From positions 1,480,725-1,485,747 of the forward strand of contig CP070725.1 in assembly GCA_020350845.1 (NCBI GenBank): 5,023 nt of DNA, given 5' to 3'. Numbering within the stretch: position 1 is the stretch's first letter; each line of letters starts with the position of its first letter. The position numbers and the translations under genes were made by a program. Origin of the DNA: Candidatus Bipolaricaulota bacterium. Lineage in GTDB: Bacteria > Bipolaricaulota > Bipolaricaulia > UBA7950 > UBA9294. A model generated the notes under the pieces. It saw nothing but the letters and a program-made list of their open reading frames with translations, ran no database searches and was not told the DNA's origin. Shown one piece after another: positions 1 to 4,936 of this stretch.

Positions 1-2028
1 CCGGGAGCCGGTGTCGGCCCGCCGCCAGCCTCGATGGACGCCACGGCGGTCGGTTGCCCTTGCGGTGGGATGGCGGAACGCCCGGAGGCAGAAACTGGGC
101 TCGGGGCGATTGCGGTCTTGCAGGATGATCCGGAAGGGAGCAGCGCGGGAGCCGCTCCGGACCTCGACGGCGACGGGATTCCCGATACCGAGGATCCGGA
201 TCTGGACGGGGATATTGTCGAGAACGCCAACGACAACTGCGAAGCGGTGCGCAATGTCTGTCAGCGCGACACCGACGAAGACAGCGTGGGCGATCTCTGC
301 GACCCTGACCTCGACGGCGACGGGATTCCCAATGACGAAGATCCCGATCTCGATGGGGATGGAAGTCCGAACGAAGACGACAACTGCCCGTCCGTCCCCA
401 ACCGGGAGCAGGAGGACGAGGACGAGGACGGCTCCGGCGATCCGTGTGATCCCGACTTAGATGGCGACGGCATCCCCAACGAGGAGGATCCCGACTACGA
501 CGTCGACGAGGACGGCATCCCCGACCTCTGTGACAACTGCCCGGAGGTGGCGAACACAGATCAGGACGACAGTGACCAGGACGGTGTCGGGAACGCCTGT
601 GACAACTGCTGGGATGTAGTCAACCCGGATCAGCAGGACAGCGACGGCAACTGTGCGGATCCGGTGGAGTCTCCATTTCTCCAGGATCCGAAGTGTGGCG
701 ATGGCTGCCAGGAAGCAGAAGACGAAGACGCCTGCGGCGACGCGAGCCTGGGCGCTCCCTGTGACGGCCCCGACGGCGATCGCTGTGAGGAGGGAGAGAT
801 CGCCTGTGTCGAGGGAGAGGTCGTTTGCACTGATACGACGGGGACCAGCCGAGAGGTGTGCAACGGCGTTGACGACGACTGTGACGGTCGGATCGATGAG
901 TACGGCGCCTCCGGCTGCACAACGTACTACCGTGACGTGGACAACGACGGCTACGGCGACGTAGCCGTCAGCGGGGAGTGCCTCTGCAGCCCCGGGGGCC
1001 AGGGGTACACCGAGTGGACCGCCACCCTATGGAGTGACTGCGATGACGCGGATCCCAGCGTCAATCCGGGGATGAGTCCGGAGACGAACTGCACAGATGG
1101 CAAGGACAACGACTGCGACGGCGCTGCTGATTGCAGCGACAGCGACTGCTATACGGACGGGGACGGAGACGGTCACGCGCTGCCGCCGTGCGGATACGAC
1201 TGCGATGACACCAACTCTTCGGTCCATCCAGCGGCGCCCGAGGTCTGCGATGGCGTGGACAACGACTGCGACGGCCAGGCCGACGAGGGAGAGCCATCCG
1301 GCTGCACGACGTACTACCGGGATCTGGACGGAGACGGGTACGGTGACGCGTCACAGCCAGGAAGGTGTCTGTGCAGCCCCGGCGGCCAGGGATGGCCAGA
1401 CTACACCTCGACGCTGAATACCGACTGTGACGACACCGACTCTTCGGTGCATCCTGGGGTGACGGAGACATGCAACGGGATTGATGACGACTGTGACGGT
1501 GTAGCCGACGAGGGGAATCCCGGTGGCGGCGCTCCGTGTGACGGCCCCGACAGCGACCTCTGTGCAGAGGGTATCTACGAGTGCTCCGGGGGAGCGATCA
1601 TCTGCAGCGACACCACTGGCGACAGCGTCGAGGACTGCACAAACGGCGTTGACGACGACTGTGATGGCGCGATCGATTGCAGCGACAGCGACTGCTACAC
1701 GGACGGCGACGGAGACGGTCACGCGCTGCCTCCGTGCGGGGACGACTGTGACGACGGGAACTCGTTGGTGTTTCCTGGTGCGACGGAGACCTGTGACGGG
1801 GTCGACAACGACTGTGACGGTGTAGCCGACGAGGGCAATCCCGGTGGCGGCGCTCCGTGTGACGGCCCCGACAGCGACTTCTGCCAGGAGGGCATCATCC
1901 AGTGCTCGGGCGGAGCGCTCATCTGCAGCGACACCACTGGCGACAGCGTCGAGGACTGCACAAACGGCATCGACGACGACTGCGACGGGCTGACTGACAG
2001 CGACGACCCAGACTGCGGAGGTCCCTAG
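1..2028 (+). CDS. Cys-rich acidic surface/secreted protein with TSP3-like and MopE-like repeats (5' end outside window)
   Basis: The frame is open from base 1 to the TAG at 2026-2028. The first ATG (34) has no Shine-Dalgarno site and no signal peptide follows it, so the gene most likely starts upstream and this is its C-terminal 675 residues. From about 160 to 660 run thrombospondin type 3-like Ca-binding repeats (DLDGDGIPN-D-EDPD, DNCP-V-N--Q-D-D-DG-G--CD). From about 750 to 2020 run seven CxGxDxDCDG motifs typical of MopE-like repeats (PF11617), with interspersed YYRD-D-DGYGD and DCDD-(4)-P segments. Asp and Cys dominate. By family knowledge such proteins are exported, disulfide-stabilised and bind Ca or possibly Cu; a role in surface or metal binding here is inference. 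No C-terminal anchor is visible: it ends DCGGP. The class is clear; the specific function is not. Confidence 0.9.
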   Translation, partial: PGAGVGPPPASMDATAVGCPCGGMAERPEAETGLGAIAVLQDDPEGSSAGAAPDLDGDGIPDTEDPDLDGDIVENANDNCEAVRNVCQRDTDEDSVGDLCDPDLDGDGIPNDEDPDLDGDGSPNEDDNCPSVPNREQEDEDEDGSGDPCDPDLDGDGIPNEEDPDYDVDEDGIPDLCDNCPEVANTDQDDSDQDGVGNACDNCWDVVNPDQQDSDGNCADPVESPFLQDPKCGDGCQEAEDEDACGDASLGAPCDGPDGDRCEEGEIACVEGEVVCTDTTGTSREVCNGVDDDCDGRIDEYGASGCTTYYRDVDNDGYGDVAVSGECLCSPGGQGYTEWTATLWSDCDDADPSVNPGMSPETNCTDGKDNDCDGAADCSDSDCYTDGDGDGHALPPCGYDCDDTNSSVHPAAPEVCDGVDNDCDGQADEGEPSGCTTYYRDLDGDGYGDASQPGRCLCSPGGQGWPDYTSTLNTDCDDTDSSVHPGVTETCNGIDDDCDGVADEGNPGGGAPCDGPDSDLCAEGIYECSGGAIICSDTTGDSVEDCTNGVDDDCDGAIDCSDSDCYTDGDGDGHALPPCGDDCDDGNSLVFPGATETCDGVDNDCDGVADEGNPGGGAPCDGPDSDFCQEGIIQCSGGALICSDTTGDSVEDCTNGIDDDCDGLTDSDDPDCGGP
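1489..2016 (+). repeat. 321-bp in-frame direct repeat inside the MopE-like gene (second copy partial)
   Basis: The segment from 1489 recurs from 1810 with a constant offset of 321 bp (107 codons). 1489-1557 and 1810-1878 differ at one base; 1600-1647 and 1921-1968 are identical. The second copy stops at the gene end. The blocks are conserved at third codon positions, which points to recent duplication or gene conversion rather than protein-level selection alone. Older related copies also exist: 1129 onward resembles 1675 onward (offset 546), and 911 onward resembles 1298 onward (offset 387). Confidence 0.85.
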
Positions 2029-2048
2029 CGACTCGCGCCAGGGACCTC
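2018..2048. terminator. Hairpin between convergent genes, containing the TAG stop of the MopE-like gene
   Basis: GAGGTCCCT at 2018-2026 pairs perfectly with AGGGACCTC at 2040-2048 around a 13-base loop. The loop contains most of the stop codon and a small inner GCG/CGC stem. It lies between the + gene ending at 2028 and the - gene ending at 2095, where a shared terminator is expected. The downstream tract (TCGGTTG on +, CGCAG on -) is poor in T, so it is not a textbook intrinsic terminator. A second small stem follows: GACCG 2061-2065 with CGGTC 2071-2075. Confidence 0.5.
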
Positions 2049-2094
2049 TCGGTTGCTGCAGACCGTCACCCGGTCGGTCCGACAGTTTGCGCGC

Positions 2095-3309
2095 TCAGAG
2101 CGTAAGGACGTTCGCGTTGCCGATGTCGAACTCCTCCTTCTCTTTCGGCTTGGAGTCGACGATCTCGCCCTCCTGAATGCCGAGACGTGCCTCAATCGCT
2201 CCCATCTGATCGGGGGAGCAGAGGATCTCCCCGAGGTTGTGCACCGCGAGGAAGCGATCGGCGAGAACGGACGGCTCGACGTCGGGCTCGATGTGCAACT
2301 CACCGGTGACCAGGACGGTGAACTTGCCCTCGGAGTACTCGAATCGCGAAGCATGGAGCGTGTGCTCCTTGTCGAACAGCCATAGCGTTCCCTCGTAGAA
2401 GACGGCTCGGTCGGCGACCAGATCGAGCTTCGGCGAGACGCTCTCCTTGAGACGCTCGGGGCAAACGATCAGTCCGAGGCCTCTCACGCCTCCGAGTCCA
2501 CGCTCGACTGCCTCCGGTTCGAGGTCTTCGCCGAAGGTCACCGTGCCGGTGCAGAAGAGCCTTGCGGCGTCGAGTGACCCGACAGTGGCTGCATCCAAGA
2601 GCAGATCTCCCTGGCGGAGCCTGTACCCCGAAGGGATGATCGTCAGGGTTCCCTTGCCGCCGCGAAGCTTCGATCGCAGGAGATCCGCGTTCTCCTCAGC
2701 ACAGAGGATGGTTCCTCGCGCCTGGAGGAAGTCGATCTTCGCCATCAGCGCCGTCGGCAGAGGGTCCACGGCGAGAACGGAACCCGTGACCACGAAGCCG
2801 GTCGCCTCATCGATGCCCTCGAGAAGCCCTGAGGTGAGTTCGAGCGGTCCCACGACGAGCGTCGCATCGTCGGGATAGGTGATGAGATTGCCCATCAGCT
2901 GCTTGATCTTCGGCTCGAGCGCGCCGGCGACGGACTCCGGGCAGATGACGTTCCCCATCACCGTCAGCCCGGCGATCGAGCGAAGGAACTCCCCCGAGAG
3001 CCCCTGTTGCGCGCCTCTCTCCACGATGACGTTGCCCATCACGAGGTGGAACATCGCAGGGCCACCCTCGCTGACCGTCTCCGGAGAGAGCCGGACGTTC
3101 CCCATAGTCGTCTTCAGCTCGACATCTGCAGGGATCTCGAGCGAGGCGTTGACGTTCCCGATGTCGAGCCGGCCGAGATAGGAGGCCGTTGCCGGGGAGT
3201 AGAGGACGATGTTCACGTTGCGGATGCGGCGGATCTGCGCGATCGCTTCCTCGGACGTCTTGCGGATGTCGAGGACGTTCACGTTCCCGATGGACTTCCC
3301 TTCAGTCAT
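2095..3309 (-). CDS. Repeat protein with GNV/ICPE motifs, possibly beta-solenoid, co-transcribed with ECF sigma factor
   Basis: This is a 404-residue protein with ATG at 3307-3309 and GAAAGGAA at 3316-3323, six bases upstream. I do not recognise a named family. There is no signal peptide and no membrane segment, so it is probably cytosolic. It is built of short repeats in which a beta-strand-like [IM]GNV or ICPE motif alternates with a short helix-like stretch. GN motifs are at residues 7-10, 50-53, 69-72, 91-94, 118-121 and 139-142. VICPE-like motifs are at about 121-125, 201-205, 281-285 and 362-366. The N terminus (IGNVNVL, 7-13) is echoed at the extreme C terminus (IGNANVL, 396-402), after a Lys/Glu-rich linker (about 387-393). 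The pattern suggests a stacked beta-solenoid or bactofilin-like polymer; this is inference. Its start follows the sigma stop by 12 bases, so it is translated from the same message. Confidence 0.85.
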   Translation of the reverse strand: MTEGKSIGNVNVLDIRKTSEEAIAQIRRIRNVNIVLYSPATASYLGRLDIGNVNASLEIPADVELKTTMGNVRLSPETVSEGGPAMFHLVMGNVIVERGAQQGLSGEFLRSIAGLTVMGNVICPESVAGALEPKIKQLMGNLITYPDDATLVVGPLELTSGLLEGIDEATGFVVTGSVLAVDPLPTALMAKIDFLQARGTILCAEENADLLRSKLRGGKGTLTIIPSGYRLRQGDLLLDAATVGSLDAARLFCTGTVTFGEDLEPEAVERGLGGVRGLGLIVCPERLKESVSPKLDLVADRAVFYEGTLWLFDKEHTLHASRFEYSEGKFTVLVTGELHIEPDVEPSVLADRFLAVHNLGEILCSPDQMGAIEARLGIQEGEIVDSKPKEKEEFDIGNANVLTL

Positions 3310-3321
3310 AGTCGGTTCCTT

Positions 3322-3825
3322 TCACCGGACGGACCTTGTCATCTCGCCACGCAGCCACAGGATCGCCTGATGAAGCAACGAGCGGACGGTCGCTGCGGGG
3401 ATCCCGAGCTCTTCTCCGATCTCTCTGCTGTTCATTCCAAGGCGATACCGCCTCTCGAGCACCACACGGAAGCGCTCGGGAACCCGATCGAGGATGTCGT
3501 TGAGCTCCGTGATCTCTGCCGTTCCGGAAGGACGCCTCGCTTGCCGGATCATCTCCAGGACGGCGGCGCTCGTCCGCCTCCGCTTGCGCTCCTCGTCGAA
3601 GAAGCGGTTTCGGAGCGTGCGCTTCAGCCATGCGTCGCGCTGGTAGGGGTTCATGCGGTCGAGTGTCGACGCGTGGCGCAGCGCACGGAGGAACGCTTCC
3701 TGGACCAGGTCGTCGGCGCGGTCGATCGTCTTGCACAGGCTGACGGCGTAGCGGAAGAGAGACTCGCGTGAAGCCTCGAAGAGGTCGGCTACGGTCGCTG
3801 CCGCGGGTTCTCCGATGTTCTCCAC
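3322..3825 (-). CDS. ECF-type RNA polymerase sigma factor
   Basis: A 167-residue protein that directs RNA polymerase to a specific promoter set. Sigma region 2 spans about 13-86, with the core-binding helix ADDLVQEAFLRAL (37-49) and the DNA-melting/-10 segment around W66 and RNRFFDEERKRRR (72-84). A short linker follows, without region 3, as in ECF factors. Region 4 spans about 108-161, with helix-turn-helix SREIGEELGIPAATVRSLL (133-151) for -35 recognition. I chose GTG 3825 because AGGGGAG (3834-3840) lies eight bases upstream; an in-frame GTG at 3861 (179 residues) has no ribosome site. The TGA (3322-3324) overlaps the ribosome site of the downstream repeat-protein gene. No zinc-finger or membrane anti-sigma is adjacent, so the control mechanism is open. 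The family is certain; its stimulus and regulon are unknown. Confidence 0.93.
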   Translation of the reverse strand: MENIGEPAAATVADLFEASRESLFRYAVSLCKTIDRADDLVQEAFLRALRHASTLDRMNPYQRDAWLKRTLRNRFFDEERKRRRTSAAVLEMIRQARRPSGTAEITELNDILDRVPERFRVVLERRYRLGMNSREIGEELGIPAATVRSLLHQAILWLRGEMTRSVR

Positions 3826-3833
3826 GCGCGTCT

Positions 3834-3840
3834 CTCCCCT
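3834..3840 (-). promoter_or_regulatory. Ribosome binding site deciding the sigma factor start
   Basis: Read on the minus strand, AGGGGAG lies eight bases before GTG 3825. The alternative GTG at 3861 is preceded by ATCAGCAGATCGACA, which has no purine-rich match. The site therefore favours the shorter protein, which begins just before sigma region 2. Confidence 0.65.
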
Positions 3841-3885
3841 TCCGCAGAGCAGGTCGCTCACTGTCGATCTGCTGATCTCGGTCCA

Positions 3886-4059
3886 TCAGTATGCGACCTG
3901 TCGGGATCCGGGACACGCCGTGCGCGGTGATCTCCTGCGGTCTGTCGCATTCCGGGTCTGACCCTTCACGGCGGCGCGCACGGCACGGGCTTGTTTCGCT
4001 CTCGCCACGCGCTCTCGCAGGAGTGTCCGGGACATCTCTCGTAGGATCGCCTCGTTCAT
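3886..4059 (-). CDS. Small basic peptide (57 aa) at the head of the sigma operon
   Basis: The ATG at 4057-4059 is preceded by GGAGGG (4065-4070) with a five-base spacer, a strong ribosome site. The 57 residues begin with a likely amphipathic helix, MNEAILREMSRTLLRERVA, followed by a very Arg/Lys-rich region and a tail ending in RQVAY. There is no membrane segment or signal peptide and only one Cys (residue 49). The stop lies 60 bases before the preferred sigma start, so the gene probably shares the sigma transcript. I do not recognise it. It could be a small sigma partner, a nucleic-acid-binding peptide or a leader peptide. The helix-rich first half looks more protein-like than the low-complexity tail. 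The frame stays open up to 4215, but no upstream start has comparable ribosome-site support. Confidence 0.6.
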   Translation of the reverse strand: MNEAILREMSRTLLRERVARAKQARAVRAAVKGQTRNATDRRRSPRTACPGSRQVAY

Positions 4060-4082
4060 CGCTTCCCTCCCTTCTCGTTCAT

Positions 4083-4386
4083 ATGACGTTCGGGAGAGGC
4101 GAAGTGTTGGGCGGTGTTGATCGATAGCTCGCAGCTTGTGGCACGTAGCCTGTAGGAAGTGCTGATTGTCTGAGGGGTTCAGGACTCGTGGAGCGGGGCG
4201 TGGAATGAGCAACACCAGCTCGCGGCGTGTGTGCGAAGCCGCCGGCAGGAACCGAGGGTGGGACCTCCGTTTGCGAGATCCGCTGTAGACGAGGGGTTCG
4301 CGGCCTGCAGTTCGAGCCGCATCCCCATGGGGATATGGGCTACGGGTGTTGATGTGGGCCCGTGGGGGTGAGGACTTCGAAAAGGA
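4083..4386. other. Gene-free upstream region of the sigma operon
   Basis: I see no supported gene on either strand in these 304 bases. They should contain the promoter of the minus-strand sigma operon, but no clear -35/-10 pair stands out. Visible structure is a perfect 14-bp palindrome (4321-4334) and two copies of GAACCCCTC on the minus strand (4172-4180 and 4291-4299). The terminator at 4387-4420 closes the region on its right. Confidence 0.5.
4321..4334. promoter_or_regulatory. Perfect 14-bp palindrome, candidate operator
   Basis: ATCCCCATGGGGAT is its own reverse complement over 14 bases. It lies in the non-coding stretch upstream of the sigma operon, about 260 bases before the first start codon. 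A dimeric regulator could bind it, but no partner is identified and the distance to the first gene is long for a simple repressor site. Confidence 0.35.
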
Positions 4387-4420
4387 GCGCGAGCGGGCAG
4401 CTTCCTCTGTCCGCTCGCGC
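4387..4420 (-). terminator. Rho-independent terminator after the 32-aa peptide gene
   Basis: GCGCGAGCGG (4387-4396) pairs perfectly with CCGCTCGCGC (4411-4420). The stem extends inward by four pairs (GCAG/CTGT, one G-T), leaving a six-base loop at 4401-4406. On the minus strand it is followed by TCCTTTTCG, a short T-rich tail; on the plus strand there is none. It lies 54 bases beyond the stop of the minus-strand peptide gene and separates that unit from the sigma operon. Confidence 0.8.
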
Positions 4421-4473
4421 TGTCGTCCTCTGTGTCACGCGGTTGTGCCTCCTTCCTCCTGGGTAGTCGGCGC

Positions 4474-4572
4474 CTACAGGAAGCACGCGAACGCCGCCTG
4501 GCAGACCACCGCGCTGACCGCGACCACGACCGCGGCCGCCACGACCATCTTCGCTACGAGGTTCTTCTTCAC
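4474..4572 (-). CDS. Small hydrophobic membrane or exported peptide (32 aa)
   Basis: The GTG at 4570-4572 is preceded by a full AAGGAGGT (4580-4587) with a seven-base spacer, an essentially ideal ribosome site. The protein has a basic N-region (KKNLVAK), a 15-residue Ala/Val core (about 9-23) and a short tail CQAAFACFL with two cysteines. This fits a single membrane-spanning peptide or a bare signal peptide with a tiny product. AVVC is not a good lipobox. The same frame runs on to an ATG at 4665, but that start lies inside the inverted repeat at 4646-4672 and has no ribosome site, so I reject it. The intrinsic terminator follows downstream. Function unknown; I do not recognise a family. Confidence 0.65.
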   Translation of the reverse strand: MKKNLVAKMVVAAAVVVAVSAVVCQAAFACFL

Positions 4573-4579
4573 TTGTGCC

Positions 4580-4587
4580 ACCTCCTT
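4580..4587 (-). promoter_or_regulatory. Ribosome binding site that sets the GTG start of the 32-aa peptide
   Basis: AAGGAGGT on the minus strand matches the 16S anti-Shine-Dalgarno sequence over eight bases and is seven bases from GTG 4572. It makes the short GTG-started reading frame much more likely than the longer ATG-started one. Confidence 0.75.
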
Positions 4588-4645
4588 CTCCGTGAGATGG
4601 CTCAAGCGTAGGGAAGCCCCGCTCCGTTCCTGCTCCACGCCCGAT

Positions 4646-4672
4646 TCCGGGGACACAATACTCATTTCCTGG
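4646..4672 (+). repeat. Left terminal inverted repeat (27 bp)
   Basis: Begins TCCGGGGACACAATAC and ends TTTCCTGG; an exact reverse complement of the right repeat at 4783-4809. It overlaps the spurious upstream extension of the 32-aa peptide frame. Confidence 0.9.
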
Positions 4673-4782
4673 GTTCTAGTGGCTGCGAGAACTGATACTT
4701 GCAGGGTATCTCTGACTCCGCGAGCCTCACTGGGTCTGGCTCCTGCGACGGGCTAGGTGCCGCCAAGAGCACACGGAGTCGT

Positions 4783-4809
4783 CCAGGAAATGAGTATTGT
4801 GTCCCCGGA
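4783..4809 (-). repeat. Right terminal inverted repeat (27 bp)
   Basis: Begins CCAGGAAATGAG and ends GTGTCCCCGGA; an exact reverse complement of the left repeat. It lies 18 bases beyond the stop of the 26-aa peptide gene, so the paired hairpins could also act on that transcript. Confidence 0.9.
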
Positions 4810-4827
4810 TTAGAGGGCCTCACGTGC

Positions 4828-4908
4828 CTACGCCTGCGAGGTGAAGATGATTACGCCGAGGAGGGCGACGACCCCCAGCGCGAGAAGCACGAGTACCGTA
4901 GTGGCCAT
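4828..4908 (-). CDS. Single-pass membrane micropeptide (26 aa)
   Basis: The ATG at 4906-4908 is preceded by AGGAGGT (4914-4920) with a five-base spacer, a near-ideal ribosome site. The peptide starts MATTVLVLLALGVVALLG and continues VIIFTSQA before TAG (4828-4830). Residues 5-22 form one uninterrupted hydrophobic helix, with almost nothing outside the membrane. It starts 28 bases after the stop of the winged-helix regulator and is probably in its transcript. Membrane micropeptides of this size often modulate a transporter or sensor, but no partner is visible here. The reading frame is short enough to arise by chance; the ribosome site, ATG start and uniformly hydrophobic content argue that it is real. 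Confidence 0.65.
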   Translation of the reverse strand: MATTVLVLLALGVVALLGVIIFTSQA

Positions 4909-4936
4909 GATTCACCTCCTGGTGGGGCAAGGATAA

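Larger units (their letters stand above)
4646..4809. mobile_element. REPIN/MITE-like element with 27-bp perfect inverted repeats
   Basis: Bases 4646-4672 are the exact reverse complement of 4783-4809 (core GGACACAATACTCATTT). Between them lie 110 bases with no gene but further symmetry: GATAC 4694-4698 with GTATC 4706-4710, and GACTCCG 4714-4720 with CGGAGTC 4774-4780. Each terminal unit can fold on itself (CCGGGGA against TTCCTGG with two G-T pairs). ATT flanks both sides (4644-4646, 4809-4811), a possible 3-bp target duplication. Two inverted palindromic units around a short spacer is the layout of a REPIN mobilised by a Y1 (RAYT) transposase; a MITE is the alternative. From memory, GGGGACACAATACT-type ends recur in uncultured bacterial genomes near Y1 transposases, but I cannot verify this here. 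Confidence 0.75.

Noticed and set aside
11..460. Plus-strand frame of 149 codons beginning at 11
   Set aside because: A Thr/Arg-rich out-of-frame reading of the Asp-rich TSP3-like repeats.
1..2028. CRISPR-like or satellite repeat array
   Set aside because: The repetition is protein-coding, follows codon periodicity and lacks uniform repeats with unique spacers.
3007..3771. Long plus-strand open frame of 254 codons
   Set aside because: It lies antisense to the sigma and repeat-protein genes, has no ribosome site and its composition (Arg, Asp, His, Val rich) is that of a GC-rich shadow frame.
3302..3916. Minus-strand open frame of 204 codons overlapping the sigma gene
   Set aside because: An Arg/Pro-rich shadow in another frame of the clearly recognised sigma factor.
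4296..4326. tRNA-like T-loop (GTTCGAGCC) in the intergenic region
   Set aside because: The flanking bases do not form the five-pair T stem and no acceptor or anticodon arm can be found.
4573..4665. N-terminal extension of the 32-aa peptide to an ATG at 4665
   Set aside because: The ATG lies inside the 27-bp inverted repeat of the mobile-type element and lacks a ribosome site; the ideal site at 4580-4587 fixes the start at 4572.
4346..4756. Plus-strand frame of 136 codons
   Set aside because: It crosses the terminator, the antisense of the 32-aa gene and the left inverted repeat, and has no ribosome site.
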